Positions 51,301 through 57,609 of a stretch of DNA of 64,000 nucleotides are shown here, one piece after another. Both the position numbers and the translations under genes were made by a program. This DNA comes from Antedon mediterranea (lineage: Eukaryota; Echinodermata; Crinoidea; Comatulida; Antedonidae), in the NCBI RefSeq assembly GCF_964355755.1, contig NC_092671.1, positions 12,440,501-12,504,500 on the forward strand. Reading direction: 5' to 3'. Every line of letters begins with the position of its first letter. Position 1 is the stretch's first letter. The notes under the pieces are model-generated. The model was not told the DNA's origin and searched no databases. It saw only the letters and a list, made by a program, of their open reading frames with translations.

Positions 51301-53251
51301 TTAACTGCAATAATAAAGATTTGTACATAATATACGGTGACTGAAAACGCTAGCTCATTATCCGTTAAAAAAAATCTATATCCAACCTCTGCAGCACAGA
51401 TTTTTTTTAAAATGGATCGAATTTCTGTTATGAGTATACAGTACTTGCCTTTACGACGCCTGAGGGAATAGACACTTGTGGAACAGAGATTGGAATGTTC
51501 CATTCATTTCAAATCAATACATTTGCATAAACGTATATTAAATCTATCAAAATAGTATTTTTTTAAGAAAATCGGCCTGTCTTCAACATTATGATACTGT
51601 ACTCGAGCTGTTCAACCGGTTTTCAGCCATTAAAAACAATTATCGTAGGAGGAGATAGGAAAATGCGAAGCCTCCTCGCATTTTTGTGGCGGGTATTTTT
51701 CAAGATGGACATCCATTAGACAGTGTATACCACGATCGGAAAACACCCCTATTTGGGGCAAATCGTTGAACCTAAATTCGTTTTAATCGTCAATAACTAA
51801 TTATCTAAGGGCCTGTTTCTGCTGCAACTGCTCAAAATACGGTATAAAAATACGGTATAAAATACGGTATTTTTTATACCGTATTTTTTAGTACCCCGTT
51901 TCTGCTAACAATACTTCTTGGGTGGTCGTGTTAAATTTCATCTTTTTTACCCAAATTGCCATTCATTTATTTGGTCGATAATTAAAAGTCGCAATAAAGG
52001 AAGTTTTACGTCTCACTTTCAACAGCCTAGCCCTAGTGATAGAGATGTTGTGAGAGCACAGAAAACATCGTAATGGGGACAATTAATTCGTTCCCTCCCC
52101 GAGTTATTGTATTTTGCAATGTTGTACTGCTTTCGCAGGCTCTTCAGCTTTGAGTTTACTTGCTTTGGAGACAAGTCTATTCCATACTCCTGCTTTATTT
52201 TTTTAGAAATGTCTTTATAAATGTGGTTGTCCCTTTTATTAGTTGGCCAGACATTTTAGCTTCCCCACACACATTTATTTAGTAAAACTGTGACGTCTTC
52301 GCTCCACATTTTCGCCGAATATATCTATACACGTGTGAAAAAGCAGCTGACAGCGACAGAAAATAAAAACACAAATGTTGATTTTTTGTCATGTAAAAAA
52401 AAAATACGGTATTTTTTATTGGCAGCAGAAACAGGTACAAAAAATACGGTATAAATTTGTAAATACCGTATTTTATCCACAAATTTTGTGGGGAAAATAC
52501 GGTATACAAAATACGGTATATTTTTTATGAGCGCAGTTTCTGCTGCCAAAAATATACCGTATATATACGGTATTCAAAAAATACCGTATAATATACGGTA
52601 TTTAGTTGGCAGCAGAAACAGGGCCTAACTTAATTCAATTAGTAAACAGGGTTACATCAGGTGGTTAAAATCAGTACCGAAAGTACGAACCAACTTTATA
52701 TACCTCCGAGTAAAAATTCTAAAAGTAAGGCGCGATTTACCGAATTTTGCCCTTACGTAAATTTATATATAGATATTATAAAAAATAGGATACACAATTA
52801 TAAAGTTGTTTGTATTTCTTTTATTTAGTGAAAGAAATTCTGCAAAAGAGAGCATGGAACATCCATGGATAAAGACAGTAAGCAAGAACATGGCAATGCA
52901 ACCCACTTCAAATCAACTGGACACAACAAGACTAGCAGACTTCATCGCTAGAAGAAAAACTCAGGTAATACTTGCATGTACTGTTTTATTCATTATATTT
53001 TATGTAATGTGTATTTGCATGCAGTGGCAGATCTAGTATTTTGAAATAGGGTCTAAAAATGCTAAAATAGTGTGGTTGGTGTGGGTGGTGGCGTGGGGTC
53101 ATGTTGGGTAAATCCAAATCCAAGTGGTGATATATACTTCAAAATCAGCAATTTTATATTACATTGTATACATGCATTTTCACAGAATGATATACATCCT
53201 GTGGTACCAGTCTCATCACACTATCTGATAGGTAAAACTTCAACAGTCTGA
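13341..53251 (+). CDS. KALRN: Kalirin/Trio-family Rho GEF with kinase domain (whole gene, 30 exons)
   Basis: Exchange factor for Rho-family GTPases with a C-terminal Ser/Thr kinase domain, known in the family for cytoskeletal control. Spliced length is 4482 nt, 1493 residues plus TGA; every exon-exon phase agrees. Approximate domains: basic/acidic N-terminal region 1-241, DH 242-420, PH 430-545, Ser-rich linker 546-842, SH3 845-905, Ig 971-1064, FN3 1065-1165, kinase 1186-1445. Kinase landmarks: GELGRGRFSVV loop, VAAK Lys1216, HLD Asp1306, PEN Asn1311, DFG Asp1327, APE 1351-1353. An FN3 between Ig and kinase favours kalirin over vertebrate Trio, which lacks it. The long family forms also carry Sec14, spectrin repeats, GEF1 and a first SH3; none is seen here, so this is the GEF2 half, from an internal promoter or from exons further upstream. 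Confidence 0.93.
15141..15425 (-). mobile_element. tRNA-Leu/Ser-headed SINE with invertebrate core domain
   Basis: Minus strand starts GTGAGTGGCCGAGCGGTTAA, the A-box half of a Leu/Ser tRNA. It then has a core GGACTATAAACCGTAGGTCC and GCACCTTAAAGAACC, a pattern I know from many invertebrate SINEs. No clear target duplication. Confidence 0.5.
15489..15632 (+). mobile_element. SINE family A copy, plus orientation
   Basis: Head GCCACTATGGTATAATGG with B box GGTTTGAATCTTGG, then a body ending AATATATCACGGGGTGGTTT, the reverse complement of the other copies' 3' end. Confidence 0.6.
17201..17249 (-). ncRNA. Type I hammerhead ribozyme
   Basis: On the minus strand the conserved core is complete. 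CTGACGA (17236-17242) is followed by stem II GATCT-AATA-AGATC (17222-17235), GAAA (17218-17221), stem III CAG-TA-CTG and the cleavage triplet GTC (17208-17210). Stem I pairs CTGCA (17243-17247) with TGCAG (17203-17207). The short stem III and open stem I are typical of type I motifs carried by Penelope-like elements and retrozymes. No flanking reverse transcriptase is seen. Confidence 0.8.
18572..18674. repeat. Inverted-repeat (hairpin) element
   Basis: TTTAACATCAACT...GTAAAACTC...TTTTACACA at 18572-18625 recurs as its inverse at 18640-18674. A GTAAAACTC/GAGTTTTAC minor hairpin lies inside the left arm. Confidence 0.7.
19275..19410 (+). repeat. 68-bp tandem duplication across a splice acceptor
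   Basis: ACTGACATATTAAAATAATT, the T tract, the AG and the exon words ATTCAAATGAGGGAACAGGC occur twice, 68 bp apart (exon-like starts 19308 and 19376). The copies differ at few positions (TTCCAG against TTTTAG; TCATCA against TCGTCA). Confidence 0.93.
19376..19463 (+). CDS. KALRN: Kalirin exon 2
   Basis: Begins after a poly-T tract and AG; continues [12 protein letters not shown] and ends [12 protein letters not shown] across the junction. Donor gtaagt, phase 2. The acceptor and first 30 or so bases are duplicated 68 bp upstream (19308), but reading from that copy meets TGA at 19343-19345, so 19376 is the coding acceptor. Confidence 0.8.
19484..19686 (-). mobile_element. SINE family B copy 1
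   Basis: Matches 37634-37827 in reverse orientation: GGAGTTGTAGCTTGGTGG head, B box GAGTTCAATCCTGACCTAG, then body ACAACTC...CTCATTTGA...TTATAAGC...TCCTGTAATTGGCGAGT. Starts 20 bp after the donor of kalirin exon 2. Confidence 0.65.
20347..20699 (-). mobile_element. Full-length SINE family A insertion with 16-bp target duplication
   Basis: Flanked by a perfect 16-bp direct repeat AGTCTGACTATTAATT (20331-20346 and 20700-20715), the mark of LINE-driven insertion. The minus strand contains a tRNA-like head (20455-20527; A box TGGTCTAATGGTTAGG, B box GAGTTCGAGTCTC) and the family A body. Between the head and the 5' end lie about 170 bp absent from the other copies, including a tandem GCGGGATCTCCGA pair. 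Confidence 0.8.
20716..24201. other. Kalirin intron 2 remainder
   Basis: AT-rich, with only the antisense frame at 21288-21554 and pogo-like words near 21.85-22.02 kb. Confidence 0.55.
21288..21554 (-). CDS. Unassigned antisense ORF in a kalirin intron
   Basis: 88-codon frame, [20 protein letters not shown], then [20 protein letters not shown] and [14 protein letters not shown]. The helical, charged composition looks more protein-like than other intronic frames, but no promoter, splice partner or family is seen; a decayed transposon or processed-gene piece is possible. Confidence 0.22.
   Translation of the reverse strand: MAKNNSILERFEMADKLIKANIQLSSLIDFVSEMSNALLRQALSSKMQSERNIYVRSSILHERYKKGVLYYNKPTAYNAWIFHTLMLD
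24202..24283 (+). CDS. KALRN: Kalirin exon 3
   Basis: Encodes [14 protein letters not shown] followed by a polar Lys/Gln run. The SIKKWL(T)SPVRR signature is characteristic of the segment before GEF2 in kalirin and Trio. Acceptor ttattag, donor gtaggt, phase 0 at the end. Confidence 0.88.
25515..25661 (+). CDS. Possible second alternative first exon of the kalirin gene
   Basis: Open reading frame from ATG 25515 to a good donor (ATG|gtaaga at 25662), 147 nt, phase 0, beginning [18 protein letters not shown] and rich in Arg/Lys. Phase 0 matches exon 4 at 29425, so splicing would give an N-terminus lacking exons 1-3. Like exon 1 it starts MDSL and is basic. There is no transcript evidence and I recognise no homologue; it could be chance coding or a transposon fragment. 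Confidence 0.4.
25662..29424. other. Kalirin intron 3, repeat-poor
   Basis: AT-rich. A GC-richer patch at about 28165-28430 (GCCACTGGCGCGGAGTTACA) may be a MITE, but its ends are not clear. Confidence 0.5.
29425..29508 (+). CDS. KALRN: Kalirin exon 4
   Basis: 28 codons, phase 0 at both ends, encoding a polar stretch [18 protein letters not shown] and then acidic residues. The acceptor is a NAGNAG (acag|cag), so use of the second AG would drop one Gln. Confidence 0.82.
30039..30212 (+). CDS. KALRN: Kalirin exon 5
   Basis: 58 codons, phase 0 at both ends. Contains [20 protein letters not shown], an acidic patch and a proline motif LLPPPMEL, like the pre-DH linker of family members. Acceptor gttttcag, donor gtaaat. 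Confidence 0.85.
30521..30590 (-). repeat. tRNA-Ala(TGC)-like unit, probable SINE head
   Basis: Minus strand has A box TCTAGTGGTTAAGA, a CCTC-TTTGCAT-GAGG anticodon arm and B box GGGTTTAATCCC. Acceptor stem is not convincing. Confidence 0.35.
30819..30914 (+). CDS. KALRN: Kalirin exon 6
   Basis: 32 codons, phase 0 at both ends, ending [13 protein letters not shown] before gtatgt. Moderately hydrophobic middle ([12 protein letters not shown]). Identified by open frame, good splice sites and phase fit between exons 5 and 7; it may be skipped, since removal keeps the frame. Confidence 0.68.
31420..31719. repeat. Direct repeats of about 50 bp flanking a 195-bp repeat insert
   Basis: AAATTGAAAATCAAA and TCCAAGTGGGAATGTTGACT occur at 31420-31470 and 31666-31719. 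Between them is a segment ending GGGAATTGAACCCGGGTC, a B-box-like repeat end. Confidence 0.6.
32390..32525 (-). mobile_element. Penelope-like/LINE terminal fragment with hammerhead-like core
   Basis: On the minus strand CTGATGA, a GGC...GCC hairpin and GAAAGCTCTGC occur in order (32461-32500), resembling the end segments of Penelope-like elements. The helices are poor: stem III is two pairs and stem I is absent. It is therefore a relic, not a working ribozyme. No coding region accompanies it. Confidence 0.35.
33968..34104 (+). CDS. KALRN: Kalirin exon 7
   Basis: Highly acidic linker (EECQ-type runs, [19 protein letters not shown]) leading into the DH domain. Acceptor is a T-run followed by aaag; donor gtaagt, phase 2. 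The split Ser codon joins to exon 8. Confidence 0.85.
34547..34613 (+). CDS. KALRN: Kalirin exon 8 (start of DH domain)
   Basis: Encodes [20 protein letters not shown], the first helix (conserved region 1) of the Dbl-homology GEF domain. Phase 2 in, phase 0 out; donor gtagtg is weak. Confidence 0.93.
35147..35325. mobile_element. Long palindromic MITE
   Basis: Near-perfect inverted repeat of about 80 bp per arm around GAGGCAAAGCCGA. ACAAATAATGAATGTTT, TGGTACAAATAATGGCAC and GGTGAATGATGAAAGGTTAT on the left all recur inverted on the right. A decayed relative of one end lies at 36605-36630 (AAACAAATAATGAATGTTTG). Confidence 0.85.
35857..35963 (+). CDS. KALRN: Kalirin exon 9 (DH)
   Basis: Contains [17 protein letters not shown], a motif nearly diagnostic of the second GEF of kalirin/Trio. 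Donor gtaagt, phase 2. Confidence 0.95.
36088..36157 (+). CDS. KALRN: Kalirin exon 10 (DH)
   Basis: Encodes [20 protein letters not shown], a DH-domain helix; acceptor ttttcag, donor gtaagt, phase 0 out. Separated from exon 9 by only 124 bp. Confidence 0.92.
36354..36434. repeat. 27-bp tandem repeat, three units
   Basis: ATCATGAATATTCATACCAT and TTGTTTAT alternate three times; the core ATGAATATTCAT is palindromic. Confidence 0.85.
36853..37032 (+). CDS. KALRN: Kalirin exon 11 (DH core)
   Basis: 60 codons. Contains [20 protein letters not shown] and [20 protein letters not shown], the catalytic DH conserved region 3 helix that contacts the GTPase. Phase 0 at both ends. Confidence 0.96.
37151..37201 (+). 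CDS. KALRN: Kalirin exon 12 (DH)
   Basis: 17 codons, [17 protein letters not shown], phase 0 at both ends; a charged loop between DH helices. Confidence 0.9.
37249..37631. repeat. AT-rich tandem repeat, unit about 25-30 bp
   Basis: About a dozen degenerate units of TTAGTGCAATGAATATTCAT plus TTAAA; the same palindromic core ATGAATATTCAT as at 36.4 kb. Followed at once by SINE family B copy 2. Confidence 0.8.
37634..37827 (+). mobile_element. SINE family B copy 2
   Basis: GTGGAGCTGTAGCTTGGTGC head, B box GGGTTCAATCCTGACCTAG, same body as copy 1 and end GTTGGATGAGTAT. The head has a short internal deletion relative to copy 1. Confidence 0.65.
37953..38030 (+). CDS. KALRN: Kalirin exon 13 (end of DH)
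   Basis: 26 codons including [20 protein letters not shown], the last DH helix running into the PH domain. Acceptor ttttctgtag, donor gtaagt. Confidence 0.94.
38312..38497 (+). CDS. KALRN: Kalirin exon 14 (PH domain, first half)
   Basis: 62 codons, phase 0 at both ends. [19 protein letters not shown] and [20 protein letters not shown] are typical PH beta strands following a DH domain. The donor gtttga is weak, but the frame and homology make the boundary secure. Confidence 0.93.
38920..39094 (+). CDS. KALRN: Kalirin exon 15 (PH domain, second half)
   Basis: Encodes the later PH strands and the C-terminal helix, [20 protein letters not shown], with the near-invariant Trp of PH domains. Phase 1 out at gtaaag. 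Confidence 0.95.
39492..39555 (+). CDS. KALRN: Kalirin exon 16
   Basis: Short exon with [19 protein letters not shown], matching the family signature just after the PH domain. Phase 2 out; the split Gly codon joins to exon 17. Confidence 0.92.
40106..40928 (+). CDS. KALRN: Kalirin exon 17 (long serine-rich linker)
   Basis: By far the longest exon (823 nt, about 274 residues). Rich in Ser, Lys, Asn and Pro, with basic segments such as [14 protein letters not shown] and [18 protein letters not shown] and many SPxx/SxxS sites. It looks disordered and phosphorylatable. It links the PH domain to the SH3 domain; the frame is fully open and its donor gtgagt is good. The same frame also stays open for about 240 bp into the preceding intron, but the tctag acceptor at 40105 fits exon 16. 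Confidence 0.9.
41353..41582 (+). CDS. KALRN: Kalirin exon 18 (SH3 domain)
   Basis: Encodes the whole SH3: [39 protein letters not shown] and HVLG. Expected landmarks are the acidic RT loop, the GW pair and the Pro of the final strand; the ALYDY motif is altered to TTYNAV. Phase 2 out at gtaaga. SH3 binds Pro-rich ligands. Confidence 0.95.
41583..46759. other. Kalirin intron 18, 5.2 kb
   Basis: AT-rich, no exon candidate; only the 22-bp tandem repeat at 42.9-43.05 kb and a TAA microsatellite near 45.82 kb. Confidence 0.6.
42925..43050. repeat. Tandem repeat, unit about 22 bp
   Basis: Repeated CTGCATTCAAATTAACAACA with variants CTGTGTTC and short indels; about six units in the intron between exons 18 and 19. 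Confidence 0.8.
46760..46883 (+). CDS. KALRN: Kalirin exon 19
   Basis: Begins [18 protein letters not shown] and ends [10 protein letters not shown]. The KSWH and SNKVS motifs are shared by the SH3-to-Ig linker of the family. Follows the largest intron in this gene's 3' half (5.2 kb). Confidence 0.9.
47048..47075 (+). CDS. KALRN: Kalirin exon 20 (28-nt microexon)
   Basis: Encodes LLNPNFLYE, equivalent to the LLNPNYIYD-type segment just before the Ig domain. Acceptor ttttcag, donor gtaagt; phase 0 in, phase 1 out. Confidence 0.88.
47433..47717 (+). CDS. KALRN: Kalirin exon 21 (Ig domain)
   Basis: Encodes one I-set Ig domain: [20 protein letters not shown], Cys in SFTCQVTG, Trp in LTWKGPD, and the [15 protein letters not shown] motif with the second Cys. 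Phase 1 at both ends, as is usual for Ig exons. Confidence 0.96.
47859..47990 (+). CDS. KALRN: Kalirin exon 22 (FN3, first half)
   Basis: [20 protein letters not shown], then [10 protein letters not shown] and [12 protein letters not shown]- and C-strand signatures of a fibronectin type III domain. Phase 1 at both ends. Confidence 0.94.
48190..48448 (+). CDS. KALRN: Kalirin exon 23 (FN3 second half and start of kinase)
   Basis: Contains [20 protein letters not shown], the tyrosine corner and final FN3 strands. It then runs through a linker into [17 protein letters not shown], the first strand and glycine loop of the kinase. Phase 2 out. Confidence 0.95.
48566..48766 (+). CDS. KALRN: Kalirin exon 24 (kinase N-lobe)
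   Basis: Completes the glycine loop (RGRFSVV), carries the ATP-binding lysine in [11 protein letters not shown] and the helix C glutamate region in [18 protein letters not shown], and ends at the hinge MLILILDL. Phase 2 at both ends. Confidence 0.96.
48906..49044 (+). CDS. KALRN: Kalirin exon 25 (kinase catalytic loop, first half)
   Basis: From the hinge through [15 protein letters not shown]. The usual HRD is HLD, a change shared by kalirin/Trio/DAPK-like kinases, and the catalytic Asp is kept. The exon breaks inside the HLDIK|PEN loop. Confidence 0.96.
49394..49569 (+). CDS. KALRN: Kalirin exon 26 (DFG and activation segment)
   Basis: [16 protein letters not shown] and [12 protein letters not shown]: catalytic-loop Asn, metal-binding DFG and APE are all intact, so the kinase looks catalytically competent. 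Phase 2 out (split Trp codon). Confidence 0.96.
50042..50068 (+). CDS. KALRN: Kalirin exon 27 (27-nt microexon)
   Basis: Encodes SFGVLTYV of the kinase helix F ([11 protein letters not shown]), split over three exons. Phase 2 at both ends, so skipping would keep the frame but delete the core of helix F. Acceptor ctttttag, donor gtaagt. Confidence 0.92.
50182..50334 (+). CDS. KALRN: Kalirin exon 28 (kinase C-lobe)
   Basis: [20 protein letters not shown] and later [16 protein letters not shown], strongly kalirin/Trio-like. Donor gtaatc; followed by a 2.5-kb repeat-filled intron. Confidence 0.95.
50355..50475 (+). mobile_element. pogo/Tc1-like MITE end fragment
   Basis: CAGTAAAACTTCTCGTTTGA, CACCCCTAATTCAAAGGG and CCCCTATTAAGGGGACAC resemble terminal segments of pogo-type MITEs; similar words occur near 21.85 and 32.58 kb. 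The matching opposite end was not found. Confidence 0.35.
50490..50526. repeat. Perfect 13-bp hairpin with CG-rich loop
   Basis: CTAGATGGTACGC (50490-50502) pairs exactly with GCGTACCATCTAG (50514-50526); loop TCGCTTCGCTC. Probably an end or core of a MITE. Confidence 0.75.
51031..51120. repeat. Duplicate of the Harbinger target region (empty site)
   Basis: AAACCACCCCTATTCGTGGC, TTTAATCGTCAATAA and ATCATCTAACT match 51737-51808 plus 52626-52645, with the 817-bp element missing. It therefore shows the site before insertion. Confidence 0.7.
51809..52625. mobile_element. PIF/Harbinger-like element (817 bp) with TAA target duplication
   Basis: Ends GGGCCTGTTTCTGCTGC and its inverse with one mismatch, flanked by TAA on both sides (51806-51808 and 52626-52628). 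The 3-bp TWA duplication and GGGCCTGTTT start are typical of PIF/Harbinger elements. The interior has many copies of ATACGGTAT/ATACCGTAT, the likely subterminal binding repeats, and a decayed Myb-like frame on the minus strand. Confidence 0.85.
52019..52309 (-). pseudogene. Decayed Myb/SANT-like protein of the Harbinger element
   Basis: Reads [17 protein letters not shown], an in-frame stop at codon 18, then [20 protein letters not shown] and [20 protein letters not shown] to a stop at 52019-52021. The WSED start and the [10 protein letters not shown] helix resemble the Myb/SANT-type DNA-binding protein that Harbinger elements encode beside the transposase. The transposase itself is absent. 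Confidence 0.55.
52829..52964 (+). CDS. KALRN: Kalirin exon 29 (end of kinase)
   Basis: Encodes [16 protein letters not shown] (the kinase alpha-H/I region, where most family members have KRPS) and [16 protein letters not shown], matching the conserved tail. Phase 0 out. Confidence 0.93.
53025..53110. repeat. Dispersed repeat, copy 2
   Basis: Partner of the 9.6-kb copy (see there); lies between kalirin exons 29 and 30. Confidence 0.4.
53186..53251 (+). CDS. KALRN: Kalirin exon 30 (terminal coding exon)
   Basis: 21 residues, [20 protein letters not shown] then Val, ending with TGA 53249-53251. The ND at the start matches the family tail after RRK(H/T)Q, but the rest differs from vertebrates. 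Acceptor tttcacag. Confidence 0.85.
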   Translation, partial: NDIHPVVPVSSHYLIGKTSTV

Positions 53252-53280
53252 ACACATTGAATCTGATTGGATCACCATTC

Positions 53281-53545
53281 TAACACTATGGAAGTAACAC
53301 TATGAAAGTAACACTATGAAGTAACACTATGGAGTAACACTTGGAAGTAACACTATGGAAGTAACACTATGGAAGTAACACTATGGAAGTAACACTATGA
53401 AAATAACACTATGGAAGTAACACTATGAAGTAACACTATGAAAATAACACTATGGAAATAACACTATGGAAGTAACACTATGGAAGTAACACTATAAAAA
53501 TAACACTATGGAAATAACACTATGGAAGTAACACTACTAAAGTAA
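53281..53545. repeat. Minisatellite in the kalirin 3' region, unit about 15 bp
   Basis: About 18 units of GTAACACTATGGAA with variants AAAATAACACTATG and shortened units, starting 30 bp after the stop codon and therefore probably in the 3' UTR. Confidence 0.95.
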
Positions 53546-56039
53546 CATATTCAATACAAGAATGTATTTTAAGTGATATTTGATTTTAAAAGATGCAGAC
53601 AAATTGTTTCTGATAATTCTTTAGTTTAATAACATGACTCAACTTCAAAACCTGGTTTGTCAACTCGTGATAGACTCATCAAATAGTGATGTTTGGTAAT
53701 CAGAATCAGAATAGATATTGTATTATTTTAATTGTAAATTGCATTTTGTAACTTATTGGGTCAGATACAGTACTCAACTTCTAATTATAGCACCTTGGTT
53801 AATATCTTCATATTAAATTATATCATTTTATCTATTGATGAATCAAAAAGATTGATTCCCTGTTTTAACCAAGTTATAAGTAAGATTCATGTAATTTTGG
53901 GGTTAATTTGTTCGGATAATTATGAAAACTAATACACATAATAATGATGGTCTACAAATTGTTTATTTTGGTTTTCGAAATATTATTTATTTCCAACTAG
54001 CTACAATACAAAAGACAATAGTCATTAAAAATAATTGTCAAAATTTGTTTTTCAAGTCATATTGGGATTAAACCTTGAATTGTCATTTTGTTATTGTTAA
54101 GTCGCTACAATTTGTTGTACATTCCGTATGTGTATAGACTTACCTACAAACTTTACTCTTAATACATACTAATTGTAATTTAGGTGTAGTACATCACAAT
54201 GAAGGTGCTATTGTAACTTTTTAAAAATTCAATATCGTGATAAATGGGAAACAAAATGCTGGTACTCTGTTTAAGTTTAATTTTAGTAGTAAATAGGCCT
54301 ACTGTATTTATCTATGCCATCAAGGAGGTTGAATGACATTTCTAACATTATTATTATTGTTTCTAATGATAATATGTTGAAATATTGAATTCCCATTTTG
54401 ACTTTTTTGGATTATACTTCTTTAACTTTAGATCTAAATAATCAGTATGCCTTATGGTAGTAGTAGTATTGTAATATTGGTTTATTTTAAATTTAATGTT
54501 TTGTTGAATCATCTCATGGACGGCTTAGAAATAGCCACATTTTCCTGTAAATAGTTTTATACATATTTCTTATTTGTGTGAATGAGATTGCAGTGTTTGT
54601 GAATTTTGTTAAAAAGCAATTGTACAAATTGTAAAATAAGGACAAATATATGTAGAAACATCAGTTGTAAAAATTGTGTCTTGGTTGATTCTTCACATTT
54701 TAAATTTATATTATTTTTATTTAACAATAGTTTTGTTGATAAAATTACTCCAGTTATAATCAAATATTTATGAATATTCATGAAGAGTTATTGCATAAAC
54801 TAATTAAGTCAATTTTGAACTAAGTAGTACCAAATGTGACTCATTTTGATATTAATTTACACTAGTATTCAATGGGATTTTGAATTAAATAATATAAATT
54901 TTACTATCTTAATATTTATATTCACTGCAATGAAATGATAGCTAGGTAAATTTATATTTTTTAAGAACACAAAACCCTAGGATAAACGCGTCCCTCATGA
55001 CATGAAGGCAACATGGTTAGGGGCTGCTATGGATATCCTAGAGATAATAATATTTTAATATTTAAGTCTTCTCTCCTTTGAAACGGATGAACACTCGCGT
55101 AACGAGAGGTTCGACCTATACAAAATGTTTACAAAATTAATTAAAAAGTTACATTATATTGGTCTAGATACAAAAATGTCCATGATTGCCAAAAAACAAG
55201 TGATATAAATTCTACGGCATACAAATTAAGAATTACATTCATATTAAATGGTGGAAATGTTTTTCAATGTTTCCGACCTATTTTTAATTAAAAATGATTT
55301 ACCATTAATAATTAATATAGTCAAAAATTGAGCAAATTGGTATAAATCATGTTATTGTTATCTAGTAGAAAGTGGTGTTTAAATCATGCTGAACCTTTTA
55401 ATAAAAAAATGTCATTAGTATTCATTAAGTGTACATAAGTCTCCTTTAAATTGATTTAAACAAGTATTTCTTTGGGAGATTTCACAATCAAATATATTGG
55501 ATCATGGAGGTATAACATTAGACTCTATGATTGGATACTGCTATGGAGAATTACGCCAATCACTTTTGTATTGTATTGTAGGGTTCCTGTGGGTAAACAT
55601 AAATCGAAATAGGCCAAAACAAAATGGTATTTCCAGCTGTTTGAACGGAACCAACGTATTTCTCATTCGGGAAACTTTTTTTTTCAGATTATTATAATAA
55701 GTTTTTTGCAATATACATATTTGTTTAAGAGAAGTCTGGAACTAAATGGTGCACGTTTTAAATTTAGTGTACATTAAAGAAAGTTTTCAACTGTTATAAT
55801 TATTATTATTATATTCGTAATGATGTTACAGACATTATCTTTGGTTAGTATTATCTACAATCTCACAATTTACAAATTTACAAATGCATATCGTAAAATT
55901 CAATTATGCAACCTTTATAAAAATATAACGAACCCATATCTAACTTGTTGAATTTCACAATTTCCTATCAAGTTTATTAAACCACATTACACAATTGAAT
56001 TTATTCATAATCATTTCGAAACTAGTATAAATAAAAATA
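53546..56039. other. No gene seen; probable kalirin 3' UTR then intergenic
   Basis: AT-rich; the end of the kalirin transcript cannot be placed from sequence alone. No repeats of note. Confidence 0.5.
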
Positions 56040-56869
56040 GGAATACCAGGGAAGAGTTAAATTACATGGAAAACTCACGGACCTTACATCAAACGTTACA
56101 ACGCGCGGCACCGCCGATTCGATTACATAATCAACGGATGTTCGCTCAAGACGAAGTAATTGCTTTGCGCATGCCCAGAAGCGATTGTTTTCCGGTCGGT
56201 GACCGCATGCAACAACACACTACTGATGACGTCTTCGTCGAACCGCCCCCCTTGGTAACCTGACGCATTAAACTTTTTCGATATATATCGCGACGTAGTC
56301 GTCCAATTTGTATTTTCCGTTTTTAGAAAATTTCCGTACGCACATTTCAAGTATATGTAATAGGCTAGGCCTACTTGCTACACCAGGTCCTACTTCAATC
56401 TAGGGCTAGTAGGCCTAGGCCCAAGCTAGTAAGAATGTAATTGGCACTCCTAGCTAGGCTGGCCCTAGTAGGCTAGCCTAGTTACTTTATTTAGCCTAAA
56501 ATAGGCCCTACTCAACTACTACTAGGCTAGGCGCGCGGCCTACAATCTTCTCTTCTGGCTAGCTACCTAGGCCTATTTCGAATTGATATGCTTACCAAAC
56601 TAAGTTAGCCTGATCCTGTTTTAACAATAAGAGTGTATTTGTAGGCCATTAAAAGTATCTCCTGTGCGCGCCAGTTGCATGTACCGGTAGCCTACCTAGG
56701 TCTAGGGCCAGGCCCAGAGTTCTTCCCTGCCTGAAAATAATTCTGCATTGTATTATTATCAGTTTTACATAATAAAAATTAAGAGATCCAAATTAATAAA
56801 ACATATTTCTTATTTTTTTAGGATCATTGTGTGAATACTATAGTATAATAACAATAAATACAAGTGAAA

Positions 56870-56950
56870 TGGATGTTGGTGAGGCCATGGAGCTTTTAGA
56901 GATAATTGATGTGTTCGATAATGAGTGGACAGATTATGATTTTATGTGAA
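56870..56950 (+). CDS. Short acidic ORF in the 2.6-kb transposon
   Basis: After a good acceptor (tttttttag near 56821) an ATG at 56870 opens a 26-residue frame, MDVGEAMELLEIIDVFDNEW then TDYDFM, stop TGA. Very acidic; looks like the first coding exon of a transposon protein whose remainder was deleted. Family not recognised. Confidence 0.3.
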
Positions 56951-57609
56951 CTGTATTGTGCTGGGAGGTCAAAAGTATAGAAGAAACTAATTCTTTCCTA
57001 TAGACTACACCAATGACTGGTTGAAGTGACGTTCAAGGGGGAGGGGGTGCTTTTCACATAAAAGATGATGTGTATTAATTTGTTTTTTAGAAACTTAGAT
57101 TTAGAAATGGAGAGGTTTTTGTCGCTAAAGGGAATGTGTAATTCCAATATCAAACAGAGTATTATTATCACACACTGGTGTAACTTAACAAATAATAAAA
57201 TAAAAGCAAAAGACAAAAAAAGTTTAAGGTTGGAGTTGTAAATTTATTTTGTATAAAAATCAGTACTGTATAATCATGTCAATAAAGGTATATTTCAAAG
57301 TATGTATTCATCAAATTATGTGTTTTGTTTTTAGTCAAACCAACATACAATTTAGAATATACTTTATTTACAAAACAATTTTTTATTGAAATTGTTACAT
57401 GATGTCATAATGTTTATCAATACCAGAGTAAAAAAAGAGATTCTTCGTAAGTACTGAAATATATTTTGTTCCCTGACATTCTTTATCTGCTTCAAATGGC
57501 TGAATCAACAGATTTACAAAACAAGTATCAATTTAAAATAACTAATAAGTTATGACTGTCAGATTTTCCCATCTCCCAAGGCAACTCCTTTCTATACTGA
57601 AATAGTTTT

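Noticed and set aside
52279-52549. Two minus-strand frames of about 75 codons
   Set aside because: Formed by the ATACGGTAT subterminal repeats of the Harbinger-like element; not protein-like.
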